Positions 23,462 through 35,521 of a stretch of 64,000 bases of DNA are shown one piece after another. This DNA comes from Parelaphostrongylus tenuis. Taxonomy: Eukaryota; Nematoda; Chromadorea; Rhabditida; Metastrongylidae. The stretch spans positions 1 to 64,000 of the forward strand of contig JAHQIW010006941.1 in NCBI GenBank assembly GCA_019055375.1. Direction: 5' to 3'. The translations under genes and the position numbers were made by a program. Position 1 is the stretch's first letter; the number at the start of each line of letters is the position of its first letter. The notes under the pieces are model-generated. The model had not been told where the DNA came from. It saw only the letters and a list, made by a program, of their open reading frames with translations, and searched no databases.

Positions 23462-23535
23462 TGGTGCACTGGCCGGAGATCGAACCCGGGTCGTCAGCGT
23501 GGCGAGCCATTGCTCTACCACTGAACTACCGATGC
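23462..23535 (-). tRNA. tRNA-Gly(GCC)-like unit, inverted, with encoded CCA
   Basis: The minus strand reads GCATCGGTAGTTCAGTGGTA at the 5' end, anticodon loop TCGCCAC with C at position 33, T-arm CCGGGTTCGATCTCCGG, and 3' GTGCACCA. Box A and box B are good pol III promoter matches. This is the counterpart of 43-116 in the duplicated segment and sits tail to tail with the unit at 23386. Confidence 0.6.
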
Positions 23536-25399
23536 ATTGCGTGGCGCCTTTGCTACAATATATATACCTCATGAGCCTGCTTCGCATTACTCGTAGGATT
23601 GTTCATTTTAGTAAGTCCAACTATGCAAATTTCCAACTATGCAGAGTTCAGATGCAAAAGTGATCGTTGTCGTGGTCGGGCAAAAATTTTTGATGGGACC
23701 TCTTTTGTCAAACAAATATTTTCCATTAGACTATTGGTAATCGTTCAAAAGCTTCCGTATCGGTGATTTCAGAAATGTGGTTTTCAGAATTTTTTTTATA
23801 GTGCTGTAGCATTCAATACTAAATGTGTATCACACGCGCCGCGCGTCATCGCAAGGATTTGTGTTGATTATTTAAAAATAATTTTTTTGTTTTATAGAGA
23901 TCTTTCCAGTTTTTTGTAGTGAAATTGTTGAGGAGACACTGTTGTATCGTTATAGTGCTAAGGCTTTTCACAATTTTTTATATATTGCCAAACAAACTCG
24001 GTACTCAGTTTCAGTGTAAACGTAAGCACAAAAAGTATATAAACGTGTAGAGGAAATCTTCAAGCATTAGAGTTACATTTACCCTGACTTTTTGTCATAG
24101 ATAGTCTAAATTCAGTAACATAGATCGCACCTCACATGTGAATTGTGCCTGTGCGGTCTATCGATGGCAGCTACCGATCCGCGGCCATCACACACCTTAG
24201 CTGAATTATTTCCCTGCTGCAGTATCTTTTCAGAAAACATGCATAATGTTGCAGTCGCCGAAAGTTACGCTATTGAACGGTTACTAATATTCTAAGGAAA
24301 ACGCTCTTTCATGAGAGGTAAAAGCGCAAAAAAGGCGTAGCGCGTGTAAAACATAACTTTATTTATATACTACAGCATTGCAAGAAGGCCTAGACGAGAA
24401 GAAATCAAATTTCTGAAATTCTCCCAAATTTGAGCTTTCGAATGGTTACTGATGTTCTTGTAGAAATTCTTTATGCGGCGAAAAGTGTTCCTTGAAAATC
24501 GCTATCCAATGATGGATGTGATCGCAATGTGATTGGAAGTCGAAATCGAAGATGCTGTTTCAAGAACCACCAAAGAGGCTTTAGCAAAACTGAACATTTA
24601 CAGTTCTGCAACCGTTTATCATTTGGAGAAACTCGAAATATGAAAAGCTCGCTAGCTGGGTGCGGCATAAATTGCATGAAGAGTAGCAACATCTCCAAAG
24701 AAATTTACTCCTTGCCTCTATATAGAAACTGAAACAACCCGTACATCAGTTCCACTGTCATACTTGGTTGAAACTGCATTCCGTCTGGCAACCGACATGC
24801 ACTTTAGGATTGAGAAGTTTCAAGCATATTTAAAGAAGCTCGCATAAAAAAATGTTCGCTATAAGTTCCTCAACTTTGGCAGAGGGGATAATGATTAGCG
24901 TTATCTTCATTCTTCGCGAATCTATCACAGCAAGGATTTATTCTCGTTAATAATAAGGAATCCCATAAAAGTGGAACGTATGCGCCCAGATTTGATCGGC
25001 AGATCCAATACATTTGCACAACAACGCCTGGCCTCGCGCTCCACAATTAGCTATCGCCAGCAATACAGAAATTAGATGAGAATGTTGATCGAAACCCTAA
25101 TTTATTCACAGTACACATAAAACCCCTACTAACCTAACCACCCACAATCACATTACAAGCATCTCAACAGATAATTCTAGAGATATTCTTGAGCAGCTAG
25201 TGTGCTTGCGAAACTGCCTTTGGCTATCTCTCAGTTCTTGAAATTCACTGATCTACTTACGCGGACACTTGGGAACTTGGATGACCTGCCTTCAGTGGTA
25301 GTTCGAGCCCCTGCATAATTTCCACTCGCTTCCCGTCATCGCAATTGTTGTCTATGATGATGGTCTATTTCGAACACAGTGACGACACGTAGCCCTTGT

Positions 25400-26260
25400 A
25401 TGATTCTGAACGCGCTGCTATTTGCGGATGCATATGGTTGATGCTAGGCACAAACCCGTTTGCCTGTAGTTTGCAGCTTTGCGAGAGGAGTGTTTGTTTC
25501 TTTCGGAGTCCACTCCACTGTTCTTCTCGCTCATCTGAATCTGTTCTTTTCATTATGTGACCAGTCTATCTGTCTGTATGTGATCAGCGTGTATATTCCT
25601 GAACCACGAATGTGAGATAGGTTTATTGACGATCTGAGCTGCGCAAGCCTGCTAGACGTTGCTAGTATCGAGTAGTATTTCAGAAGACATCCTTAAAGTG
25701 CTCAGTGAGCGATGCACAGATTTTTTGACGATCGAGCGACTTGAACATCTATTGTAACACAGTAGTGAGCAGCTTTAACGATATAGTGTTGCATTGCCGG
25801 ATTTTTTTTCTGAGGGTATAATGAGGGATCAAGGCAAGGGCTGTATTTTCGTGCTGCAGTTTCGATAACAGTCTGCTGATGTTTGTATGCAAGACGGGTC
25901 TTCTCCTCTCGACTGGCGCTGATAGGACTGCGCAGGTTTCGCTATTGTCAAGCGCTTAGTCATAGTGAATAAAAGTTAGAACAAGGTACATAGAGTATTC
26001 CCAACAGACTTAATACTTGGCACGATGCAAATACAGTCCATGCAGCCGAATCCCTTGCAAAATCCTGCTTGCTCAAGTGGCTGTGCACGTCTTCGCAAAA
26101 ATTTACGGAGTACACTTAAAGAAGCATGTTGGACAATAGTTGCGAAGACTGTCACCCGTTTTAGGTAGGATGACTGTGCGCAAACTCCTTCACTAGTCTA
26201 GAATTTTTTGTTTTTCTAAAAATATGATGTCATGTGTTGCGATAATTTGTGTAGACTGTG
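25400..26260 (-). mobile_element. RTE-type LINE relic, copy B
   Basis: Counterpart of 2190-3490. The segment corresponding to 2505-2950, which carries the reverse transcriptase after the catalytic motif, is missing here. Only the C-terminal tail (25400-25730) and the upstream RT part (25740-26260) remain. It is heavily frameshifted. Confidence 0.5.
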
Positions 26261-27438
26261 GCCACATGCTATAAGGAAATCGATAGTGATGTTATCAGGT
26301 CCGCAAGATGTGTCACTTTTCATGCTTCAAATCGCAACTCAAACTTCTAAGGCTAGATTCCCGTGTGGTTTCTCGTCCCAGGAGATTCCGAGGTCCGAAA
26401 CGAGGGTTGTAAAACGAAGAAGCTTGGTACAGAACTTTTCAGCTATCAATTCCAAATCAAGGTACATGTAATAATAGTCTCATAATCATTCATCGCAGCA
26501 TGTTGCGAAACGCAGTAGTTGGAGGGATGTCGACGGCATTTCTTCAGATTAGGTCTTTTATGTTTGTTTTTGATAACTTTTTTTCTACCTCAACCAATGT
26601 AAATCCCCCTGCAAAGATGTTCTACAGCCGGAATTTATTATCAGGCTAGTTATATTTTGTTGTAAAGTCAACCTCTGGTTCGTTTCTCTTTCGCATCCTT
26701 AGTGGCAGAGATCTGATCTAAACTTTTGTTTAGGAAACTGATGTCAGTTTGATAAAGTTGCTAGCCCATCAATGAGTAGCTCATGGTCTTCGCTCAGGCT
26801 GCTTTTCAGATCGGTAGAAACTACTAGGGGATAAACGTTTTGCTGTACTTCGCAGTTTGAAACCCTGGAGCTCTTCCTAACCATTATGAGGCGGTAACCA
26901 TCAGAGTTTTTGTCACGAAATTGACAAACTTGTAATTTGTTAGTGGAACACAGCAGCTCTTACAAAACCTCTAATTCTTTGGATCAACTTCAATTGATAG
27001 TCCTCGATGAAGGTTATGACCATGTAAAATTTCGCTCTCATAAATAAAGAAAAATGTATGAGCGATTTGAATTATAAGTTTGTGTGAAACATTTAGCCAA
27101 GAAAGAAGAAATATGGGTCATGACCTTTATCGGAGGCCATGAAGATCCATGAAGAAAACCTTTTTGTTTTCTACATGAAAATTAAAGCTCCATTCTATAA
27201 CTTATTTGTTGTGTGATTTTAAAAAAACCATCTGCAGGTTGGCCCTAACCCACAAAATTTTTGTTGAGAGGTAATATTTTGCTGGATGTCACTTTTTTCA
27301 ATTTTTTGAACACAGTGTTCATGTGAACCGGGTTGAGATGTTTGTACCTGAATGACAAATTTTGATAATAAAAATTACCGATTGATGAGCATACAATCTG
27401 TTCAAAGCCTTGTCAAGGCAAGGAATTCTCGAAAATGC

Positions 27439-27996
27439 CTAGAAAATATTGATCATCGAAAGATATAATGTAAACGATGGAATTATGGATATATCACCTA
27501 CAGAGAGCCCTAGTGGCTCATCTCGCACCTGCTGATGCAATCTTGTTGAAGGAGTCCCATCGCTGATGTTGGCAGCAGGATCCGTTTTGATTCGTGGAAG
27601 ACTTTGATCTGCTGGTAGCGGTTGCGGAGGCCCAGCCGTATCGTTACTTTCTCCTCCCAGAGCCACTGGTCTCAAAATCTGCTCCAGGAGTACGTGATAT
27701 GTATGTAGCAAATACAATTAGGTAAAGAATATATAAACCTCTTCTGATAATAATGGGACAAAGGCATGCAATCCAAGGCCACCTGCTTGTTGCTGCATCA
27801 TGTGCATTCGCAAAACCGTTTTATCAGTCTGGACTGAAGGAACAACTGCATATCCAAACTGTCTGATTAGGTAATATTTATATCTAGTACAAAACCGGAG
27901 TAAATCTTCAATAGCTGATGTGATGGGGATGGAAAATACTTCAGTTGGCAATCATGCTTACCGTTTGCTACTATAGAAAGAGCCTACTGCAAGTGG
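27439..27996 (-). pseudogene. Duplicated 3' exons of the unrecognised gene at 4664-7275
   Basis: Three exon pieces are kept. The end of exon d (up to the duplication breakpoint), exon e (MHMMQQQAGGLGLHAFVPLL) and the last exon (ILRPVALGGESNDTAG, later RIKTDPAANISDG, stop at 27439) all have conserved splice signals. Exon e joins the last exon in frame at acceptor GGAGCAG. In exon d, CAG in the LQQAL stretch is TAG, a premature stop near 27987. No upstream exons follow, so this is a 3' gene fragment. Its value is that it supports the exon boundaries proposed for copy A. Confidence 0.6.
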
Positions 27997-28270
27997 AATG
28001 GACTTCATTGGAATATCGGTAATCATTCGATAGCGTGAGATTCAACGTTTCCAACGCTGTGCTTATTTTTTGGAATATCCTTTATTCACATAAGCGCGAT
28101 GTGGTTTTCGGCTAATCTAAAGGCCGTGAGGAAGGCGGCGTAGGGGAGAGGGGACTGCCGAGGTTTCAGCACGACAATCGAACCATGACTCCGATGAGTT
28201 ATACATTTGAAGTGCAATTTTTCTGATTTTCTTCTTTGAGCCAAATACGAGGTGTTACATTAAGCTTTGC

Positions 28271-28325
28271 TTGACAGCTAACGTTTCGGCGGTTCGCCTT
28301 TTTCACAGCCTGGAAAGGTTAAATT
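28271..28325 (-). ncRNA. Hammerhead-like motif, left repeat of PLE copy 2 (decayed)
   Basis: The minus strand shows CTGTGAA in place of CTGANGA, then GGC-GAACC-GCC and GAAACGTTAG. The core is broken at two positions. It is listed because it marks the position equivalent to the intact motif at 30328. Confidence 0.4.
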
Positions 28326-30327
28326 GTCCGCAATCCAATCAATCCAACACCTTCATTACCCCTTTAGAAAAAATCACCAGACCTAGATTTTGATCACATC
28401 AAACACAAAATCAACTCTCAACACACTCACCGCCTTTTATATGTGTTCCACCGAATGAATCAAGTGGAGACCACCGGAAGGAGATCACATAGGCTCGTAA
28501 TGCACCTTACCCATCAAAACAACAGTCTTATATACAACGAATATGCATCTGGAAGATGCTTCACTTTAATGATCAGCTCAAGACCATCTATCATCACTCA
28601 ATTAAAAATCCAATCACCAACATGTTTCGTCTTATACTTGCTTATAAGGACACATAAGTTAGTATCGACTGATGATCTAATGTCTAACGATACATCTATA
28701 TTCAAATTTAGACCCATCATCAGCTGTATAGGCGGACCGACGGATAGGATAGCATTGTTCTAAACGTTAATAACATCCCAATTGCTAGAACACCTTCCAG
28801 CCCATCTGACGAACACTCGTTGTTCCTGGGTCGTCTAAGTAACGCGAACCCGAACATCGCGTACGTAATGGAGTCATTCGACGTCACTGCTCTATATACT
28901 ATCGTGTCGAATGATTCCGCACTGCAAGCCACAAATGAGCTTCTGATACAACACCAGGGAGTTGTAAACATGTATGGCTTGTCAATTGAGCAGCTCATGG
29001 TACTATCAAAAGAGTGCCTGAACTACTCAATCTTCAGATGGTCCGAAAAATATTATGCTCAAATGAGAGGACTGGCAATGAAGCAGTGACTGGCACTTAG
29101 CCTGGCGATTGCCTTTGTGTCGAAAGTGGAAGCGCCAGTGATGGATCTCCGGCCATTACTCCACTGTAGGTATATAGATAAATGTTTGGTTATCTGTTCC
29201 ACTCAAGAGGAGCTAGATAATTGCTCTAAATTGTTGATTGAACAGTCAGAGTATACAAAATTCACCCGTGAGGTGCCAAAAGACGGTTAGCTCCCTTTCT
29301 TGAACGTGCAGATAAGCTTAAGCAAGAGCGGCTACATAACAAAGTGGTACCAAAAGCCAAGTAGTAAGAAAATCCTGGCTTACTATCTCTCTTCTTATCC
29401 CTCACATACGAAGAAGGCGCTAGTAAAAAACATGTCTCGAACAGCAGCTCATGTATGTACCGAGGAGGGGCAGAGAGTAGAATCCGTGAAACTGGCTCGG
29501 GAAATAGCCACTTTTAATGGATACCGATTTGTAGCCCCTCGGCTTAGGTTCAGGGGAAAGAGTATGCCTACGAACGAAAACTCGAATGAAAGGAAAGTCT
29601 CGTTCATTCTTCCGTTTTTTCAAACGAAATTAGTACAGCTATAAAACGCTGTTTGAAAGAGCGGGTTCAGAGCAATCGGTGGCCATTATTAAAATACCGC
29701 AGAATACTCTGAAACGCTATCTAGTTCGCAACCGCTAATATGACCGTCTCTGTATTACGAAAGATTGTAAAATATGTCCTAACGGCACAGACGGTGATTG
29801 CATGAGCGTAGGTACAGTTCACCTAATCTCTTGCAAAGCACGTAGTGACAAATGTAATGGCGAAGCGGGTAGGCCGCTCTATGCCCGCATATAAGAACAC
29901 CTAGTTGACAAACGCCTTAATAGACGGAGCACTCCATTAGGGACGCATAGAGTACAGAAACACGACGGAGTTGATTTTGAGGTCGAAGTCGCCATCCTTG
30001 CGCAGGAGCAAAAAACATCAGCGGGAAAAATCTTGGAAGCGTTTTGGATTAATACGAGTAATCAACCATAAACCGCAAGGAGGAATGCTTCGTTATCACT
30101 TGTGATTTGAGTCAGTATATGAGACTGTTGTTTTGAAGGGTATGCTGCATTACGAGCCTATGTGATTTCCTTCCGGTGATCTCCACTTGGATCATTCAGT
30201 GGAGTACATATAAAAAAGCGGTGAGTATGTGAGAGTAGATTTTGTGTCTGATGCGATTGAAATCTAGGTCTGGTAATTTTTTTAAAGGGGTAATGGAGGT
30301 GTTTGGCTTGTTTGATTGCGGACAGTT

Positions 30328-30370
30328 TGACGTTTTGAGGCTCTGAAGAAGGCGAACTGCCGAAACGTCA
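30328..30370 (+). ncRNA. Minimal hammerhead ribozyme, right repeat of PLE copy 2
   Basis: All core elements are present in order. TGACG (30328-30332) pairs with CGTCA (30366-30370) as stem III. The TT after TGACG supplies U16.1 and a permitted H17. CTGAAGA (30343-30349) is followed by stem II GGC/GCC with loop GAACT, then GAAA (30362-30365). Stem I is reduced to a few bases, as described for metazoan PLE hammerheads thought to act as dimers. Confidence 0.65.
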
Positions 30371-30429
30371 GCTGTGAAATGAAGTTTATTGTATCATCTC
30401 GTGTTTGGCTTAAAGAAGAAAATCAGAAA

Positions 30430-31600
30430 TTGTATTGAAGGATGCCGAGGTTAATAGGCAGTCGGTCTTGGGAAGTGCGATTTTTGTTATTCAATTAGCA
30501 ATTTTTTTCTCCGGTTTCAAAGAAACTCCAGACTAAACGTATTACTCTAATACTACAACATTTCCTTCACAAATTCATATGCGTTTTGTGCTTCCTGCGA
30601 AGTAAAAGTGAAACTGTGCAGCCATCGTATAATATAGTTTTATTTTAAATACCACGGGTTATATTTATGAATTTTTGTTTCTATATATTCAGTTATATTT
30701 ACTACGAGCATTATTAGTCGCTGCAACCTTTGCCATTGTACATGCCACTTATTATGCGTGTTCTGCATATGCATCGACAATTTGACAAGCCTTTATTTAA
30801 ACGCTTGAAATTGGTTCAGAACATACAACACGAGATTTGAGAAGCGCAGGAAATCGGTTGGAATCGTCTCCATTATCTAAACCTGCTTTCACGTAAGAGA
30901 CTGGCAAGCTATTCGCCAGTATCCGGCCCACATGTTCAGAGCTTAAGAAGCTGCAAAATGGGTACAAAATGTTGAATGCAGTTTGAGAAAAGCAACCTTC
31001 ATGGTCCTACCGGCGGTGAGTCGAAATCGGGAAGGGCAAGTCCGGAACGGATGCTAAATCCTCTAGAGCAAATCAGGTTGCCAAAATCACAACGGATCAT
31101 GGAAACAGTCCATACCTCAGTGCATGTACGCTTGCATATGAATGCAACAAAGAGGATCTGCTAATGCCGATCAGAAGGATAACGAACGACTCGTCGGCGG
31201 GGCCGAGAAGAAAAGAAGTCACCCCTTCGTGTTGTCTGCGACACCGGAGAGAAGGATTTTGTAATGTGCGATAGTGGAACTATATGTTGCGTTGGTGTCT
31301 TCATTAGTTGGACGAAACGTCCACTTATTGAAACATCTCATAAGCTGTATTGGAAGATTACGGTTGGACAGTGTGCGTCAATGTCAATTTTGACCATCTT
31401 CGTTGTTTACGCACTACTTCAAGCTATGGTGAAGCGAGGTTGAAGCGTTTTTTATCAGTTTATCCCATAAATATCTTCGCATTCTATACTTTCTTAACTC
31501 AGCAATGATTCAAAGAAGTAATCAACCAGCAAATATGATTCTCATTATGATCAGTGATATAGAACATTTTTTGAGTAAACATTGGATGCCTTCTGCTCAG
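30430..31600. other. No recognised gene
   Basis: The forward frame 30976-31164 has moderately coding-like text (ESKSGRASPERMLNPLEQI) with a possible GTTGCC donor after CAAATCAG, but no supporting neighbour. The rest is A+T-rich. Confidence 0.25.
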
Positions 31601-31605
31601 AAAGA

Positions 31606-31664
31606 ACGAGGCAAACGTTGAGTTAGTTGGGCCTTCGAATTTTCCATCAGCAGATGGTGCTTCA
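31606..31664 (+). CDS. Candidate short exon, unknown gene
   Basis: Acceptor CTTCTGCTCAG is followed by a 59-bp open stretch (KNEANVELVGPSNFPSADG) ending at donor GCTTCAG/GTACGG. Signals at both ends are good, but no neighbouring exon with matching phase was identified. Confidence 0.3.
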
Positions 31665-31899
31665 GGTACGGAAGAGGTTATGATCCGATAAGCAAAAATC
31701 AGGGCTATACGGAGAATGTTTCACCGTGATCGATCCAAATTTTTCCAAAATGTGGTGATCCAGGTTTACAATGTGAGATCGAGAGCTAATCTAGAGAAAG
31801 GCAACACTGGAGTGTTTCGCTTGCTTCTCTCGCCTAGATGCTGCCATTTTCCGAAGTTGTTCCGCGCAGTCAGCAACGGTTGTTTACTTGTTTTCTAGC

Positions 31900-33215
31900 A
31901 TTTCATAAAACACCATGCCCTGTCAAATCCAGAACATCGAAAGCTTGATCTTCTTAGTACAGAGCCCAGGTTTTCACTGGTTTTCGTAGAGATGGAGGTT
32001 AATTTTCGCTAGGCAGCTGGTAGGAGTGGCGTGTGGTGTTGTCGTAGTGAATGCATTTCTTATCTGCAGTGATAACCGGCTTGAGAAAGACCTACTTGTG
32101 CGGTCGCAGCAAAGCAGTTCCGCAGATGATCGCGTGCGCGGAGCGGAGGTGGCTGGTCAATGCACGAGCTGTCCACTAAGACATCATTTTCCACTTAAAC
32201 TTGTTCATTTAGATAGCTAACGATGGGATACAGCCGTAATCGAGTATGTGGCTAAAGACACTATATCATTCTAAAACGCATCACAGTCTTTTAGCAATAA
32301 CCCAGCTCGAAACAGAGACAAAGGTGAGTGAAACAATAGTGCGAAAGGAAGTGCGAAACAATCCAGTATGTCACTGGATCACCACCATGATGAGCCTGAG
32401 TCAATCAGAGTAAACACGCGAACACAAGTGGAATCTGGCTACACACGGGTAACACTGAGTGTCGAATGTGACCGACGGCGATAGATTTCATTCAGGCGTG
32501 TGCAAAACTATTCGCAGCACGGATGTGCCTCTCGCATTTACTCACTGCCAAACTACCAATGACTCATTAGTGATGTGAACGATGTCTTAACGGTAGAATT
32601 TATATTAAACACCGATACAACAGCGGCATCGTGGGTCATCATGAATGTTTCTACCAGGCTTGGAATACATAACGTTGTATGCATATTCAAGATATAACTG
32701 CTTTTTGTATATCTCTCAAAGCTCTTATTTTAATATTTGCACTCCAATAACTTAGTACTTTCAAATCCCATGAAGCGCCTGAGTAATTTCACTGACTACT
32801 TTTGAAGTTATTACTGCTATTATCGTTAGTCATTACTTCTCCCTTATTTGTTTTTAACGTAGCATACTCCCAGTTTACTGCGTGCTCATTTGCTTGCAAA
32901 ATCATTGTTAACGATGCTTACAACAAATTAGGACCATAAAAATGTTTCTTCATCAAGAACAATTTGTCCTAATTACAACTAAAGCAATACTTCCATTACT
33001 CAGTGCACGTAATGAACAAATAAGTCCAGAGAAGTCCTTACCTGGATACTTACCATGGTACTTGGACGGTTCGTGTTCAGTGGCACTGCAATCCCCAGAA
33101 CAGTTTCCATTCGTTTCTCTCTCATGCAGTTGCCGTCTGCGGTTGCGGTCTAATTCAAACTCAGCGGTGAACGCGGAAACCAGAACGTGACTTCAAACTC
33201 GCTGCCATTTGTGGA
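31900..33215. other. No recognised gene
   Basis: Short frames only. 32450-32580 has C+G-richer text without motif. No repeat partner found in the window. Confidence 0.3.
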
Positions 33216-33219
33216 TGCA

Positions 33220-33735
33220 GATCGTAGACAATAGCCGCAAACACGTTCTCCCACCATTTGGGTAGTCTTTAAAGAGGGCGCTTACATCTCTTGGACTCCA
33301 TTCCACACTTCTTTTTGCCCATCTGTCATCAGTTCTTCTTAGTATGCGATAGGTCCGCCTACATTTCGCTATCGATGTATATATTTCTGGGTCTCCAAGA
33401 TGGATAGTTTTTGAAGGTCGGAGCTGCGCAAGCCGGCTAAACGTTGTGAGTGCCGGTTAAGTTTTGGAAGCCCGCTTGAACGCTCTATGAGTGGTGTGCC
33501 GTCTTCTTGACAGGGTTGTAGATCATCCCAGATTTTTGCTGCATAGAGTTCTGCAGGGATTTTCGAATCACAAAGGTGAGCACGGGCTTTGAGGTCCACC
33601 ATCCGGTCGGTGAATTTTCTGAGAGACCTCGAACGCGGCGCTATTCTTCTTCTGTCCAGTTCCTCCTCATGTTGCTCTTCCATGTTCATTGAACGTTCAA
33701 GGTATACGTACAAGGTGGTTTTCCTGATCAAAAAA
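33220..33735 (-). mobile_element. RTE-type LINE fragment, C-terminal part
   Basis: The minus frame 33731-33369 reads YVYLERSMNMEEQHEEELDR, then SLRKFTDRMVDLKARAHLCD, AELYAAKIWDDL and RLAGLRSSDLQKLSI. This order is characteristic of the RTE protein after the reverse transcriptase. It continues, frameshifted, to about 33220. The same region of the older LINE is at 2190-2950, with similar text (for example TNTATTSKNLRIAH). Confidence 0.8.
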
Positions 33736-33749
33736 CCATTCGTTTCGAT

Positions 33750-34525
33750 TTGCTTAGCTCAGAACCATGGCTTCCTCATATGCATACCCAATTCGGACGC
33801 TTACGGTTGAAAGTATTTCAGTCAGTGCCAGTTCTGACCATATTCGTTGTTGCTGCTGCAACATTAAGCCACAACGAAAGTGACATCGAAGCGTTCTGCA
33901 TGGACTTAGAAAAGTTTTTCAAAGATTATTGAGCATTCTTAAGATTCATTGGTCGATATTTCATAGCAAAACTGAGCATAGAAGAGCGCTTAAAGAACGT
34001 CACGTTGGGGCCCATGGACAGGAGCGGAACGCACAGGGTTAGAAGCTACCTGAGTGAATCATGGCGATCAAAACCGTCTACGGTAACTCGCTTTCCAAAT
34101 GCCTCACTTCCAACGGTGGGCGTGGGACTCTCCTAATAGAGAGTGCCATAACGAAATAGATCACAGCATAGTGAATCAAAGCTTTTGTCTAGTCAATGTT
34201 TGCGTTGTTTCAAAGTTCTACACGGGATCAGGCTATCGTCCCCTGCGCGCAACACTGTATTTTTTGCAGAAAAGCGAGAAATCCGTTAAATTTAAACAAC
34301 AAAATCCCAGAACTATCATTAACTGGGACGTACTCAAATTAATAGTTGGTTCTTGGGAGATTACCGTTGTTGACAACATCGAAGAAGAATACGACCGTCT
34401 CAACTTGCATCTTCACGTTAATGCTCTGAAATACGACGGTTCTAAGTCAACACTAGACGTTTGTCTCCCAAACATTCGAGCTGAGACGTCAACGCGAAAT
34501 CGCACAAGGTACAGGAAATCGTAGC
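33750..34525 (+). mobile_element. RTE-type LINE fragment, endonuclease domain
   Basis: Forward frames give the C-terminal half of an apurinic-type endonuclease domain as in RTE elements. VPVLTIFVVAAATLSHNESD and EAFCMDLEKFF are near 33830. After a frameshift come CHNEIDHSIVNQSFCL, KFYTGSGYRPLR (the conserved S-D-H-R-L block, here SGYRP with the catalytic His lost) and NPRTIINWDVLK, then DNIEEEYDRL near 34370. It starts within a few bases of the inverted C-terminal fragment at 33735, so the two are head to head and from different copies. Confidence 0.85.
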
Positions 34526-34589
34526 CTCACATCCTATCTTTAGAAGCGCTGCAGAGAAACGATAAAAGATCTTGAACAGAGAAAGGTCT

Positions 34590-34775
34590 CCTCATATGTA
34601 AACCCAGATAGGGCACTTACGGTTGAAGGAAGTATGTGATCCAACGACGGCCATGACCATCTTCATTTTCGTTGCGCCGACATTCAACATGAACAAGAAT
34701 GAAGTTGAAGCGTTCTGCATGAACGTAGAAAAGTCGTTCAAAGATGACGATGCATACTTCCATAATAGACCTCCT
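34590..34775 (+). mobile_element. Second RTE endonuclease fragment
   Basis: The DNA from AGGGCACTTACGGTTGAAGG to CGTTCAAAGATGACGATGC repeats the start of the element at 33790-33930 with about 75-80% similarity and ends abruptly. It is a tandem, separately decayed piece of the same family. Confidence 0.65.
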
Positions 34776-34779
34776 AATG

Positions 34780-35520
34780 GGCTTAAATTATGCTGTTAGG
34801 ATGTATTAACTTTGATACGAAATAGTCGAATATAAAGGTATCTGCTCAGTGTTTCATATTCACCTGCGTTAAGATTGAGTTTGTTATATTAGTCAATAAT
34901 AAACTTTTATTTTCTTTACCACGCAGTGATTAATCAGGCCATCAAAGGAAAAATCAAAGTAGACTCTGACATCTCAAAGACACAGAAAAGGATAAATAGA
35001 GTTTTCTCTTTGTCCCAAAGAAAAGCTAAGATGATCACGAAAGTAAGAAAAAAAAAGGACTCGAGCACTCGTGAGTAAACGATGACAAGCATTCAGAAGC
35101 ACCACACAAATTTTTAAAATTTTTTGAAACTATACAAAATTCGCCCCTTATGAAGGATCTATGCTGCATTATGAAAGATCAATAGACACAACAACAGAAC
35201 CTGATTTATTACCTTACCCTCTCAATAAATTTTTCCCAATAGTGGATCTGCATAAATGTTGATTTATGTTTAAAATATAAGTGGTCTGCACTGTCTAGAA
35301 ATGTAAGATCTCAATATTCTATGAGAAATAACGGCAAGCTATTTCCAAGAACAGTGTATTCCTCACCTTTAGATAATTGATTCTGTTAAGAATTAGCAGC
35401 CAATAGGTGACATTGTGTAGGAGATTTTTGAGAGAGGCAAGAGGTTTGGCGGAAATTGAGAATGGATATGACGCAATACGTAAGTGCGAGGCTCGCCGGC
35501 GAAAGACAGAGAGGACAGGG
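34780..35520. other. No recognised gene
   Basis: A+T-rich, short frames, no motif or repeat partner noticed. Confidence 0.3.
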
Positions 35521-35521
35521 C

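Larger units (their letters stand above)
23446..27996. repeat. Segmental duplication copy B
   Basis: Direct copy of 25-5218, shorter by two main deletions (after about 23650 and at about 25728). It carries the same RTE relic and the last exons of the same minus-strand gene. The right end lies inside exon d of that gene. From 27999 the sequence switches to the repeat that flanks the Penelope-like elements, so the breakpoint coincides with a repeat junction. Confidence 0.85.
28222..30426 (+). mobile_element. Penelope-like element copy 2 (best preserved) with inverted terminal repeats
   Basis: The ends are inverted repeats of about 320 bp (28222-28540 and about 30108-30426). Forward frames between them follow the PLE polyprotein order. 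TCFVLYLLIRTHKL is near 28625. IFKFRPIISCIGGPTDRIA follows near 28700. AYVMESFDVTALYT near 28860 is motif A. RGLAMKQ, a stop, then LALSLAIAF near 29070-29120 is motif B. CRYIDKCLVI near 29165 is motif C, with the second catalytic Asp replaced by Lys. LPFLNVQISLSKSGYITKWY is near 29300. Downstream, HLISCKARSDKC and GRPLYARI then EHL at 29820-29900 match a GIY-YIG endonuclease. Several stops and frameshifts make it inactive. Confidence 0.85.
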
